A DNA stretch of 32,103 bases, from NCBI GenBank assembly GCA_018676385.1, contig JABHEX010000132.1:1-32103 (forward strand). The letters are read 5' to 3'. The notes beneath the pieces are model-generated. The model was not told where the DNA came from, made no database searches, and worked only from the letters and a program-made list of their open reading frames with translations. This DNA comes from Akkermansiaceae bacterium. Its GTDB lineage: Bacteria > Verrucomicrobiota > Verrucomicrobiia > Verrucomicrobiales > Akkermansiaceae. The stretch's first letter is position 1. The number at the start of each line of letters is the position of its first letter. Positions 1 to 7,904 of the stretch are shown here, piece after piece. A program made the translations under genes and the position numbers.

Positions 1-317
1 GCCTGATGGATGCGCTTGATGATCATGGACTTCACGTGACCTACGGTGCGATGAGCCGTAGGAGCTTAAAAGTTCCTAACAAGTTTCTTATTTTCAAAGG
101 TGTCCGCCTCCATGGTTTCTGGATGACTGAGTGGCTTAAACAAAATAGTCAGGCGCTCATGGAATCTGCATATCTTCAACTTGCGCGATGGATGACCCAA
201 GGGCAACTCGCACAACCTGTCGATTCTACCTATGATTTAATAGATATTAAAGCAGCGCTGACCCGCGCGCAGGAAAGTAAGCGCGACGGAAAAGTCCTTC
301 TTTTGATGAATGAGTAA
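1..317 (+). CDS. C-terminal part of an MECR/ETR-like enoyl reductase (5' truncated)
   Basis: The reading frame is open from the window edge, so the start lies outside and only about 105 C-terminal residues are visible. The segment VTYGAMSRRSLKVPNKF, followed by a 'LIFKGVRLHGFWMTEWLK' block, matches the end of zinc-free medium-chain reductases of the mitochondrial trans-2-enoyl-CoA/ACP reductase type (MECR/ETR1, quinone-oxidoreductase superfamily). In these, 'LIFK.l.l.GFW' precedes the last helices, and the protein ends with a short 'GK.LL' strand, as here (GKVLLLMN). Known family role: NADPH-dependent reduction of the 2,3 double bond of enoyl thioesters in fatty acid synthesis. The NADPH-binding Rossmann region is not visible, so a general quinone oxidoreductase remains possible. 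Confidence 0.72.
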   Translation, partial: LMDALDDHGLHVTYGAMSRRSLKVPNKFLIFKGVRLHGFWMTEWLKQNSQALMESAYLQLARWMTQGQLAQPVDSTYDLIDIKAALTRAQESKRDGKVLLLMNE

Positions 318-390
318 AAATTTTCTGAATATATTCGATAATTAGCAAGTCCAAGTATGCGAACACCACAAGCAACCAGAATATATAATC

Positions 391-747
391 ATGAAAACAT
401 TACTAACTACACTTGTCGCCATTGCATTAGGATTAATAGCTCTTCCAGAAAAAGCAGAAGCTAGGCCCTGTCACGTAGGTTATAGCAAGACATACATCAG
501 TGGTTACACCTCATGCGGATGCTCAATCTATACCCGACGAGTAGTCACAGGATATGATTGCCGTCACCGTCCAATTTACCGCTATTACAGGCTGCCCGTC
601 AGTCACTGTTGCAGAAGTTACTCAAGGAGTTTATATAAAAGTCGTTGTAATAGCTATCGCGGTATCAGCTACTATGGCAGCTATCGCCACGGCCGTAGCA
701 CTCTCCGTTACGGGAATCGGTATGGTAGCGTCAGCATTTGCCGCTAA
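391..747 (+). CDS. small secreted Cys/Tyr/Arg-rich protein
   Basis: This is a 118-aa protein with a clear Sec signal peptide: MKTLL, a hydrophobic core to about residue 18, then a likely AEA|RP cleavage near residue 24. The mature part is about 95 residues, very basic, and rich in Tyr, Arg, Ser, Gly and Cys. It contains a CGC motif, several 'YxR' and 'YRYY' repeats and a CC pair. I do not recognise a named domain; short secreted proteins with 'GYTSCGC..YTRRVV.GYDC' patterns look like a lineage-specific family. The cysteines suggest an oxidised or cross-linked extracytoplasmic protein, perhaps envelope associated, but that is inference. A hairpin resembling a terminator follows 29 bases after the stop, so it is probably transcribed alone. 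Confidence 0.7.
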   Translation: MKTLLTTLVAIALGLIALPEKAEARPCHVGYSKTYISGYTSCGCSIYTRRVVTGYDCRHRPIYRYYRLPVSHCCRSYSRSLYKSRCNSYRGISYYGSYRHGRSTLRYGNRYGSVSICR

Positions 748-775
748 TTAGGAAAAAGCTACCCTGATAATTTTT

Positions 776-813
776 AGTGAGGGAGGTGCTCAAGCAGTTC
801 CCTTACTTTATTT
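776..813 (+). terminator. probable Rho-independent terminator after the small secreted protein gene
   Basis: AGTGAGGGA (776-784) pairs with TCCCTTACT (799-807), nine pairs including one G-U, with a small inner TGC/GCA stem. The 3' side runs into a T-rich TTTATTT tract. The tract is interrupted, so termination may be partial. Confidence 0.5.
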
Positions 814-880
814 AACAAAAGCATTAATTTGCATCGCTTTTTGCAATTCAAAGATGATATGAATTTCTGTTTTTCTGTTT

Positions 881-1870
881 ATGTTAATGTCTTTTAGCAA
901 GCCAACTGCGATTGGTGCTTCATCCCTTGGCGATGAAATTCTGGCCGCCGTTAAATCCCGAATCAATCATGGCGGAAACCTATCAGAAGTCTATGACTTG
1001 GTAGATGATCTGCCCATCAAGGATAGCAAGGCTCTCTACATACGTGTCAATCGCGTGTGGCCCAAGCTGACAGGGAATTATATTTCCAATTTTCAGCGCC
1101 ACGCGAGAAATGCAGGTAATGATACCAGGGAAAATAAGACGCACATACGCGATTTACGTAAAGAACTCGAGTCCATGAAATCATTGGCGGACCGACCTAT
1201 GAAAGATGTCCTCAAAAAACGAGGCATAACGATACTCAGTGAACTTAGGAAATTGCTCATCCCCAACACCGAGTTGGTATTGTCTACTGCGAATGAAACA
1301 CTGAAAAAAGAACGGCGCTCACTTATTGCATACGCTGGGTTGAGAGATGCACTTATTAAAGCAGCCATCATCCCGAGCGACAGCACATCACTCTCTCCAG
1401 TCACAAAGGCCGAAGAAGATTTCATCCGCCAATTGTCAGGACTCGATCGTAAAGGCCTACGCGTTATGGCAAAAAACCGTAAAACAGCGAAAAAACCTGA
1501 TGTTACCGAAACCGAACGTAAAGGTGTGGAAGACGCGAATATCATGCGCCTGCTCGCGGGGTATAACGCATTGGAAATCGATCCCAATCTCTGTGCTGCT
1601 GCTCGTGACCACTCAAAGGACATAGAGACGCACAATTTCTTTGCACACAACTCACCATTGAAGGGGAAAAAGACACCATGGGACCGTGCAAAAAATTTTA
1701 GTACTACCGCTTCCGGTGAAAATATTTTTATGGGGTCCACTGATCCTCTCGCTGCCAATCGTGGGTGGTTTTTTTCGCCCGGACATCACCGCAACATGTT
1801 TGATCCGAGGCATAAACGTATCGGCCTAGGACAACACAATCGTCACTGGACCCAGTTGTTTGGTAGTTAA
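881..1870 (+). CDS. CAP (SCP/PR-1-like) domain protein with a long helical N-terminal region
   Basis: 329 aa. The C-terminal ~115 residues (about 215-329) form a CAP domain: HNFFAHNSP (251-259), SGENIF (278-283), SPGHHRNMF (299-307) and RIGLG (313-317) supply the usual His/Glu tetrad (H256, E280, H302 or H303). Bacterial CAP proteins are normally exported; functions differ and many are unknown. Residues 1-210 are charged, mostly helical in appearance, and match no domain I know. From the ATG at 881 only a short hydrophobic N-terminus (MLMSFSKPTAIGA) is present. An in-frame TGA lies at 860-862. An ATG at 859 in another frame would join this frame if one T of the run 870-874 were missing, and would give a fuller signal peptide. 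The stop overlaps the convergent tadA stop. Confidence 0.8.
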   Translation: MLMSFSKPTAIGASSLGDEILAAVKSRINHGGNLSEVYDLVDDLPIKDSKALYIRVNRVWPKLTGNYISNFQRHARNAGNDTRENKTHIRDLRKELESMKSLADRPMKDVLKKRGITILSELRKLLIPNTELVLSTANETLKKERRSLIAYAGLRDALIKAAIIPSDSTSLSPVTKAEEDFIRQLSGLDRKGLRVMAKNRKTAKKPDVTETERKGVEDANIMRLLAGYNALEIDPNLCAAARDHSKDIETHNFFAHNSPLKGKKTPWDRAKNFSTTASGENIFMGSTDPLAANRGWFFSPGHHRNMFDPRHKRIGLGQHNRHWTQLFGS

Positions 1871-2370
1871 TTTTCCTTTGGCTCAGAACGCTCAGTTTTT
1901 TTGCGCTTGCGAGCTTCACGAAAGAAGCTTTGCAGTATCCCCAAGCATTCCTCCTGCATGACACCCGCGACGATATCGCAGCGATGATTGAGTGGTGGGT
2001 TAGATTCTAATAGGTTAATCCAGCCTCCAGCAGCCCCACCCTTCGGATCGGGACAGCCGAAAACCACTTTGTCAGGTCGGCAATGTATAATGGCACCAGC
2101 GCACATTGGACATGGTTCTTTTGTCACATAGAGAGTGCAGCCGTCTAGTCTCCAGTCTCCGAGGGCATTTTGTGCTGCTGTGAGTGCAAGCATCTCGGCG
2201 TGCGCCGTAGCATCTTTAAGCGTTTCTACCTGATTCCATGCGCGTGCGATGATTTTGTCTCCACGCACAACCACAGCTCCCACGGGCACCTCTGAAGCGT
2301 CATATGCCTTACGTGCCTCACGCAGCGCCTGCTGCATAAAAAACGTGTCTGGCTCAAAATCTCTTAGCAT
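1867..2370 (-). CDS. tadA: tRNA-specific adenosine deaminase TadA
   Basis: 167 aa from the ATG at 2370. The frame runs further up to a TTG at 2409, but the ATG gives the usual family length. The zinc-deaminase signatures are intact: HAE (in ATAHAEMLAL) supplies a zinc ligand and the catalytic Glu, and PCPMCAGAI supplies the two cysteine ligands. The order and spacing, and the long 'RPDKVVFGCPDPKGGAAG' segment, fit TadA rather than cytidine or guanine deaminases. TadA converts A34 of tRNA-Arg(ACG) to inosine and is normally essential. The basic C-terminal tail (ARKRKKTERSEPKEN) suits tRNA contact. It converges on the CAP gene with overlapping stop codons, and is divergent from rpe with a 69-base gap that must hold both promoters. 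Confidence 0.93.
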   Translation of the reverse strand: MLRDFEPDTFFMQQALREARKAYDASEVPVGAVVVRGDKIIARAWNQVETLKDATAHAEMLALTAAQNALGDWRLDGCTLYVTKEPCPMCAGAIIHCRPDKVVFGCPDPKGGAAGGWINLLESNPPLNHRCDIVAGVMQEECLGILQSFFREARKRKKTERSEPKEN

Positions 2371-2439
2371 ATCATCACTCACTCGAGTAATCTGACAATA
2401 AAACTTCAAACTTCAAACCGAATACTACAAACTATCGTC

Positions 2440-3108
2440 ATGAAGCAATGGCACCACACTGACAGAATCATCGCCCCATCGTTGCTCGCCGCCGACTTTG
2501 GCATAATTAAGGAGGAGACTACACGCGCTATTCGGGCTGGTGGTGACTGGTTACACCTTGATGTGATGGACGGAAACTTTGTGGATAACATTTCCTTCGG
2601 TCCTGCTATTATCCAAGCGATTCATGAGACTAATGATGTATTTCTCGATGTGCATCTGATGATTGCTAGGCCTGACCACTACCTGCCACGATTTGTTGAG
2701 GCAGGGGCTGATATGATTACCGTGCATCTCGAATCGGATCATGATGTGGCAGCAACACTAGGTCGTATACGTCATGCTGGCTGCATGGCGGGACTGGCTA
2801 TAAACCCTGCAACGCCACTTGAAAAAGCTTTGCCGTTCCTTGATCAGATCGATATGCTTTTGGTGATGACAGTTATTCCCGGTTTCGGTGGTCAATCATT
2901 TATGCATGAGACGATGACTAAAGTGGAGGGTGCTGCCTGTTACCGTGACAAACAAAGGTTAGCCTACCATATCCAAGTGGATGGCGGAATTGATGCTGAC
3001 ACTGCACCCACCGCTACGGCGGCGGGTGCCAATGTGCTTGTTGCTGGGTCATCCACATTTAGGGCAGCGAACATGGCCGAAGCCATTCAACAAATACGCC
3101 AAGCATGA
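2440..3108 (+). CDS. rpe: ribulose-phosphate 3-epimerase
   Basis: 222 aa, the normal length. Family signatures are in order: APSLLAADFG near the N-terminus, HLDVMDGNFVDNISFGP (catalytic Asp and metal-ligand region), DVHLMI, PGFGGQSF phosphate-binding loop, and VDGGI near residue 180. It interconverts ribulose-5-phosphate and xylulose-5-phosphate in the pentose phosphate pathway. The loop normally written 'VNPGFGGQ' here has Ile in place of Asn (TVIPGFGGQ), and the last phosphate loop reads AGSSTF rather than AGSAIF; both are mild. The stop overlaps the glcD start by 4 bases (ATGA), indicating translational coupling. Confidence 0.95.
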   Translation: MKQWHHTDRIIAPSLLAADFGIIKEETTRAIRAGGDWLHLDVMDGNFVDNISFGPAIIQAIHETNDVFLDVHLMIARPDHYLPRFVEAGADMITVHLESDHDVAATLGRIRHAGCMAGLAINPATPLEKALPFLDQIDMLLVMTVIPGFGGQSFMHETMTKVEGAACYRDKQRLAYHIQVDGGIDADTAPTATAAGANVLVAGSSTFRAANMAEAIQQIRQA

Positions 3109-4466
3109 ATAAACTCTCTGAAATACTCCGCTCTGACCAGATTTCATCCGCTCGAGATGTTCTCACTGAACACGCCTCTGATAAGTGGCATGCATCGGCG
3201 TATGCAGACTTTGTTGTTTTCCCCGAAAGCACCGAAGATGTTGTCAAGGTGGTGAGTTATGCTTCAGAAAAAAATATCCCAATATATACACGTGCATCTG
3301 GCACTGGGCACGTAGGCGGCTGTGTACCAGTTAACGGGGGGATCATGATCTCCATGGTCAGGATGAATCGTATCCTTGAAATCAGTCCATCAGACGGCGT
3401 AGCGGTCACGCAGCCAGCAGTCATTACTGGCGAATTGCAAGATGCTGTTAGACAATATGGTTGGTATTATCCGCCTGATCCAGCATCGCTTAAGGAATGT
3501 TCAATCGGCGGTAACATAGCCACCAACGCGGGTGGACCACGCTGCCTGAAATATGGTGTAACCAAACAGTATGTATTGGGTTTAGAGGTTGTGCTTCCAT
3601 CTGGTGAAATCCTCCGCACAGGCGGGCGTTGTCATAAAAACTCGACAGGTTTTGACCTCACCTCCCTGATGATTGGCTCGGAAGGTATGCTGGGTATAGT
3701 CACTGAGATTACGGTGCGACTGATACCCCACCCGGAAACACGTGCGATGCTTGGGGTATCATTTCCGGATTTTACGACTGCTGCTGCCGCTGTGCAGGCG
3801 ATCCTCGACTCTGGAACACTTCCCTCTGCTCTGGAAATAACCGATGGATTCACCATGGCCGCCGCGCGGGATTACTTGGGAGCTGATACGTTACCACCCG
3901 GCGACGCCTACCTGATGATTGAAATCGATGGTAAAATAGAGACCGTCGCACGCGAGTTGCCTGCGCTGCGTGATTTTTTATATGAGCATGAGGCATTGCG
4001 TATCGATGAAGCCCCAGACGAGCCGTCCTGTGAAAAAATATGGCAACTACGTCGTGATTTTTCATATTCGCTTAAGCACACTGGCCTGACCAAACTTAAT
4101 GAAGATATCGTCGTGCCTCGCTCCAAGCTCGTTGATCTGGTCAACTTCGCCGCTCAACTGCAAAAGGAAACCGACATCCCAGTCGCATGTTTCGGGCATG
4201 CCGGCGACGGCAACATTCACACTAACATTATGGTGGATAACTATGCTGATCCTGAAATCAAACAAAAAGCTGACGCCACACTGGACAGGTTGTTCACTTG
4301 GGTGATCGATAACGGCGGCGTCATCTCAGGCGAGCACGGCATTGGCCTTGCCAAAAAGCCATGGATCCGCCAAGCGCTGGGTGACGTTTCTATGGATACG
4401 CACCACATGATCAAGCAGGCCCTCGATCCGAAAGGTATCCTGAATCCTGGAAAGTTTCTCGATTAG
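3105..4466 (+). CDS. glcD: FAD-linked oxidase, glycolate/D-lactate dehydrogenase GlcD type
   Basis: 453 aa, full length for the GlcD/D-lactate dehydrogenase group. The N-terminal FAD_binding_4 domain shows ASGTGHVGG (pyrophosphate loop), SIGGNIATNAGGP and KYGVTKQYVLGLEVVLPSG. The C-terminal FAD-oxidase domain has GHAGDGNIHTN (metal/substrate histidines), ISGEHGIGLAKK and DPKGILNPGK. It oxidises a 2-hydroxy acid such as glycolate or D-lactate, passing electrons to the membrane or a partner. The substrate cannot be fixed from sequence, and no glcE or glcF lies beside it. It overlaps rpe by 4 bases and is followed 5 bases later by ligA, so the three are likely cotranscribed. If glycolate is the substrate, pairing with rpe would fit phosphoglycolate or pentose carbon recycling; that is speculation. 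Confidence 0.87.
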   Translation: MNKLSEILRSDQISSARDVLTEHASDKWHASAYADFVVFPESTEDVVKVVSYASEKNIPIYTRASGTGHVGGCVPVNGGIMISMVRMNRILEISPSDGVAVTQPAVITGELQDAVRQYGWYYPPDPASLKECSIGGNIATNAGGPRCLKYGVTKQYVLGLEVVLPSGEILRTGGRCHKNSTGFDLTSLMIGSEGMLGIVTEITVRLIPHPETRAMLGVSFPDFTTAAAAVQAILDSGTLPSALEITDGFTMAAARDYLGADTLPPGDAYLMIEIDGKIETVARELPALRDFLYEHEALRIDEAPDEPSCEKIWQLRRDFSYSLKHTGLTKLNEDIVVPRSKLVDLVNFAAQLQKETDIPVACFGHAGDGNIHTNIMVDNYADPEIKQKADATLDRLFTWVIDNGGVISGEHGIGLAKKPWIRQALGDVSMDTHHMIKQALDPKGILNPGKFLD

Positions 4467-4471
4467 CAGAC

Positions 4472-6697
4472 ATGACCGACGATCTCTTTTCATATGCATC
4501 TTCTCAGCAGCCTGATTCTGAGAAGCAGATTGCTGAGCTTAGTGCAGAGCTGGAACGGCACAATCAGCTATACTACCAAGAGGCTGAGCCAGAGATAACG
4601 GATGCAGAATATGATGCGTTGATGAACGAACTCAAAAGGCTTGAAAAGAAAAACCCAGAACTCGCGCGGTCTGACTCACCGACTCAACGTGTTGGTGGTG
4701 CGCCGCTGGAGCATTTTGATCAGATAGCTCATCTCGTTCCGATGCTTTCGATTGAGGATATTCACGAACTTAAGCCCGAGGAGCTGGAGGGAATCGCCGA
4801 CTCATCTGCGACATCCGCCGATAATCTTAAGGACTGGTATGCACGATTAGAAAAAAATCTCGGACAAAAAAATGTAGCTGTCACCATTGAACCTAAGATC
4901 GATGGTGTGGCTGTTTCCGTGGTATATAGGGATGGTTTACTGAACTACGCAGCGACCCGTGGTGATGGCGCTACCGGTGACGACATCACACAGAATGTGA
5001 AGACTATTAAGTCGATCCCCCTCAAGCTTCCCACAGGATCGCCAGAAACTTTCGAAGTTCGCGGTGAAGTGTTCATGCCCAACGATGATTTTGCTAAACT
5101 CAACGAGCGGCGTGATGAGGCTGGTGAAACTGCATTCGTTAATCCGCGCAATGCGACAGCAGGCACTCTCAAACAGCTTGATCCCAAGCTTGTGGCTGCT
5201 CGTCCGCTCGATTGTATTTTCCACTCCTATGGATTTGTTGAAAAGGCTCCTTACACCAATGTCAGTGAGTTCCAGCATACACTTCGCGAATACAATCTGA
5301 AATGCAGTGCGTGGTTTCACAAGGCGACCAATGCGGAAGATTTGTTAGAATGCGTCAGAAAGCTTAACCGAGATCGTCACGGTTTTGCCTACGCTACTGA
5401 TGGTGCAGTCATCAAAGTGGATGATCTTGTCCAGCATAACGTGTTGGGCGCCACCTCCAAGCATCCAAAGTGGGCATGCGCATTCAAATTTTTGCCTGAG
5501 CAAAAGGAAACCCAGCTCAAGGATATCACGATTCAAGTAGGAAGGACGGGTGTGTTGACACCTGTTGCGGAACTGGAGCCAGTGTTTATTTCCGGAACGA
5601 CCGTCTCGCGTGCCACACTGCACAATCAGGATGAAATCGACCGTAAAGATGTGCGTATTGGTGACACCGTTATCGTTGAAAAAGCCGGTGAGATCATCCC
5701 TGCTGTGGTTAAGGTGATTACAGAAAAACGAAGCTCAACTAGCGAGCCATTCAATCTCTATAATTTTGTCAGTGGCGTATGTCCCTCATGCTTAGGTCCC
5801 ATTGAGCAGCAGGAGGGATTCGTAGCGTGGCGATGCGCGAACTTCGCATGTCCCGCGCAAGCTGTTACACGAGTGAAGCACTTCGCGTCTCGTAAAGCGC
5901 TGGATATCGATGGGCTAGGCACTGCTGTAGCAGAGAAGTTAGTTGAAAATAGCATTATTAGAACAACACTAGATTTATTTGAGTTGCAAGCGGACTCGCT
6001 CGCTGAGCTTTTGTTAGATCCTGCCCAGCTAGAAGGTAAGGAAAGTAAGCCGCGTCGTCTCGGTGAGAAAAAAGCGAAGCTAATCACAGACTCATTGGAT
6101 AAATCGCGTCAAACCCCACTTGGGAAATGGATCTATGCTATGGGGATCTCACAGATTGGTGAATCGGCAGCACGGGAGATTGCACGATTACACAAGAATC
6201 TCTCGGAGGTAGCAGAATCTGAGATTCTGCGTGATCTTGCTGAGCTTCCTAGCTTTGATGGACTTTCTATTTCCAAAAGAAAAAAAGAGAATCATCCACG
6301 GTTGGCGAAGTATCAAATCGAGTCAGAGCTAGGCCCTGTGGCAGCCCAGCATATCGTCACGTTTTTTAACAGTGAAGCCGGCAAACATGTGCTGGAAAAA
6401 CTTGCCTCGCACGGTATTGATCCACAATCCGAAAATTACGACCCAGAGAAATCTACTGCTCAGAAATCCGACTCTGATATTGCCGGCAAAACTTTCGTGA
6501 TTACAGGCACGCTGTCCAAGCCACGCCCAGAGTTTAAGAAAATCATCGAGGCGGCTGGTGGAAAAGTTTCAGGATCGGTGTCGGCAAAAACCGATTACCT
6601 GCTCGCTGGAGAAAAAGCAGGATCAAAGCGCACCAAGGCGGAGTCGCTAGGTGTCATAATCCTAGATGAGCTAGCATTCGAAAAACTAGCACAGTAG
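4472..6697 (+). CDS. ligA: NAD-dependent DNA ligase
   Basis: 741 aa, somewhat above the family's usual ~670. The N-terminal Ia domain (HNQLYYQ...DAEYDAL, about 30-50) binds NMN. The adenylation site EPKIDGVAVS has catalytic Lys142. The OB fold carries VGRTGVLTPVAELEPV. The four-cysteine zinc site is CPSC then CANFAC. Helix-hairpin-helix repeats follow (DIDGLG; MGISQIGE), and a BRCT domain ends the protein (GKTFVITGTLSKPRPEF). It seals nicks in replication and repair using NAD+. The linker between the HhH repeats and BRCT (about residues 585-655, including SISKRKKENHPRL) looks longer than in E. coli LigA and may explain the extra length. It starts 5 bases after glcD and meets the minus-strand gene at 6701 tail to tail. 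Confidence 0.97.
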   Translation: MTDDLFSYASSQQPDSEKQIAELSAELERHNQLYYQEAEPEITDAEYDALMNELKRLEKKNPELARSDSPTQRVGGAPLEHFDQIAHLVPMLSIEDIHELKPEELEGIADSSATSADNLKDWYARLEKNLGQKNVAVTIEPKIDGVAVSVVYRDGLLNYAATRGDGATGDDITQNVKTIKSIPLKLPTGSPETFEVRGEVFMPNDDFAKLNERRDEAGETAFVNPRNATAGTLKQLDPKLVAARPLDCIFHSYGFVEKAPYTNVSEFQHTLREYNLKCSAWFHKATNAEDLLECVRKLNRDRHGFAYATDGAVIKVDDLVQHNVLGATSKHPKWACAFKFLPEQKETQLKDITIQVGRTGVLTPVAELEPVFISGTTVSRATLHNQDEIDRKDVRIGDTVIVEKAGEIIPAVVKVITEKRSSTSEPFNLYNFVSGVCPSCLGPIEQQEGFVAWRCANFACPAQAVTRVKHFASRKALDIDGLGTAVAEKLVENSIIRTTLDLFELQADSLAELLLDPAQLEGKESKPRRLGEKKAKLITDSLDKSRQTPLGKWIYAMGISQIGESAAREIARLHKNLSEVAESEILRDLAELPSFDGLSISKRKKENHPRLAKYQIESELGPVAAQHIVTFFNSEAGKHVLEKLASHGIDPQSENYDPEKSTAQKSDSDIAGKTFVITGTLSKPRPEFKKIIEAAGGKVSGSVSAKTDYLLAGEKAGSKRTKAESLGVIILDELAFEKLAQ

Positions 6698-6700
6698 TTG

Positions 6701-7255
6701 CTAGTGAATTTCTCCTATCAGCTGCTTGATTAATTTGATCTCATCTGCGGAGATGATGTTCATGAGTTCTTGGAACAGCGTGGCGGTATCCGGAATTTTT
6801 AGTTCTTCTTTTTCTATTTGGCGTTGGTCTCGGGGGAACTCCTCACTTGGAAGCACACGCTCCGCGAGGTGAAAACATACCCATGCGCGAGCAATGCGTA
6901 GATTCTTGTTATGGCCACTCATTCTCGACGCCAGATGTTGAAAATGCCGGACGGGATTGCCTAGAAAACCCTCCTCGTGTCGGTGCGTCATGATCCATAC
7001 CAATGCCTGATAAGGCATTGGCCAGGGTAAGTGTTTCTCTCCAAAATCATGTGACATAGCATGGTTTAATTGGAGTAGTGCCTGCGCTGGAAGTGCTTGA
7101 AGCCAGAGCGACTGCGCGCAGGTGAGCGCGGCAAGGTAGGCATTAGGACCGCCACGTTTTTTGACATCTGAAATGTCACATGGCCTAATGACTACGTCTG
7201 CAGTTGGTAATAATGGGCAGGAATCTCGGTCTGCCATATGGCTACGTTGTGGCAT
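6701..7255 (-). CDS. conserved-looking hypothetical protein (184 aa)
   Basis: I do not recognise the family. The protein is soluble and helical with a well-ordered core: a run of helices around residues 35-130 rich in Trp, His and Leu, e.g. CAQSLWLQALPAQALLQLN, PYQALVWIMTHRHE and RIARAWVCFHLAE. A charged stretch (EEFPRDQRQIEKEEL) follows, then a short C-terminal helix. There is no signal peptide or membrane segment. The pattern of His, Trp and Arg suggests a small all-helical fold like a repeat-less TPR, but no catalytic motif can be named. Its ATG overlaps the stop of the upstream CPXCG gene (TAATG), so the two are translated from one message and probably act together. Confidence 0.72.
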   Translation of the reverse strand: MPQRSHMADRDSCPLLPTADVVIRPCDISDVKKRGGPNAYLAALTCAQSLWLQALPAQALLQLNHAMSHDFGEKHLPWPMPYQALVWIMTHRHEEGFLGNPVRHFQHLASRMSGHNKNLRIARAWVCFHLAERVLPSEEFPRDQRQIEKEELKIPDTATLFQELMNIISADEIKLIKQLIGEIH

Positions 7256-7425
7256 TAATCATCAAGGCTTTTTGCATCCGCTGTGCCATCATAGAAAGCG
7301 ATAACCATGGGTCTGCAGCAGACTTCACAATCGTAATCCACCTCGCAGGGACATTCCTGAGCAGGAGGTAATGCCACATCAAACAGTTCAAAACAAGAGG
7401 GGCATGTAACGGCGATTGTTTCCAT
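7255..7425 (-). CDS. CPXCG motif-containing cysteine-rich small protein
   Basis: 56 aa from the ATG at 7425 (an in-frame ATG at 7443 would add six residues). It starts METIAVTCPSCFELF and carries a second pair in 'DYDCEVCCRPM', giving the CPxC...DCxVCC arrangement of the Cys_rich_CPXG family (Pfam PF14255). These are small predicted zinc-ribbon proteins of unknown function, common in Proteobacteria and related phyla. The shorter start is preferred because the longer one leaves only six bases to the divergent cupin gene. It is coupled by a TAATG overlap to the 184-aa gene downstream. Confidence 0.8.
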   Translation of the reverse strand: METIAVTCPSCFELFDVALPPAQECPCEVDYDCEVCCRPMVIAFYDGTADAKSLDD

Positions 7426-7449
7426 CACATAAGTCTGTAACATGAACTC

Positions 7450-7803
7450 ATGATCGTCAACCAGCTAGCTGAACAAGTACCTTTTACAACTGCAGACGGA
7501 TCGAAGGTTCGCAGTATTATCGATGCGACCAATGCACCTGTCGAAAATCAAAGTCTAGCCGAAGCGAGCCTGCCCGCCGGAGCTGAAACCCAACGGCACT
7601 ATCATAAACTAAGTGAGGAAATCTATTTCATGCTTGAGGGCGAGGCGATCATTGAGGTTGATGGCTTGGAGAGAATCGTTGGGCCCAATGACGCAATACT
7701 TATTCCGCCGGGTGTGTGGCACCAGATCAAAGCTACCTCGCAAATTCGTTTCCTTTGCTGTTGTGCTCCCGTTTACTGTCACTTGGATACATATTTTAAG
7801 TGA
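7450..7803 (+). CDS. cupin domain protein
   Basis: 117 aa, a single cupin_2 barrel. Motif 1 is PAGAETQRHYHKLSEEIYFMLEG: H50 and H52 and a Glu (E56 or E57) are likely metal ligands. Motif 2 is GPNDAILIPPGVWHQIKA, with the last metal-binding His in 'VWHQI'. Such stand-alone small cupins bind a divalent metal and act as isomerases, dioxygenases or sugar-binding proteins; the substrate cannot be read from sequence. Three cysteines lie together near the C-terminus (LCCCAP), which is unusual for a small cupin. It is divergent from the CPXCG gene and about 100 bases upstream of the NfeD-like gene, so it may be a separate unit. Confidence 0.87.
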   Translation: MIVNQLAEQVPFTTADGSKVRSIIDATNAPVENQSLAEASLPAGAETQRHYHKLSEEIYFMLEGEAIIEVDGLERIVGPNDAILIPPGVWHQIKATSQIRFLCCCAPVYCHLDTYFK

Positions 7804-7904
7804 CTAGTCTGTATCGTTATAAACGTAGTGCAGAATTATAATAGCGGAACGCCACTATTTCCATGAGTGTTGAAGTATAACAAAAAACTCAACTCATTTT
7901 GCCC

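Noticed and set aside
384..389. TATAAT hexamer just before the 391 start
   Set aside because: It would place the transcript start inside the coding region and no -35 is seen at the right distance.
554..751. 65-codon hydrophobic frame overlapping the small secreted protein
   Set aside because: Out-of-frame with the gene that has a clear signal peptide; its Ala/Val-rich look arises from reading the same bases one frame off.
1093..1758. 221-codon open frame on the minus strand opposite the CAP gene
   Set aside because: It mirrors the coding frame of the CAP gene, has Ser/Arg-rich composition typical of antisense reading, and no recognisable domain; the CAP motifs on the plus strand are clear.
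7841..7860. AATAG/CTATT hairpin between the cupin and NfeD genes
   Set aside because: Contains an internal mismatch and has no T-tract; not strong enough to call a terminator or operator.
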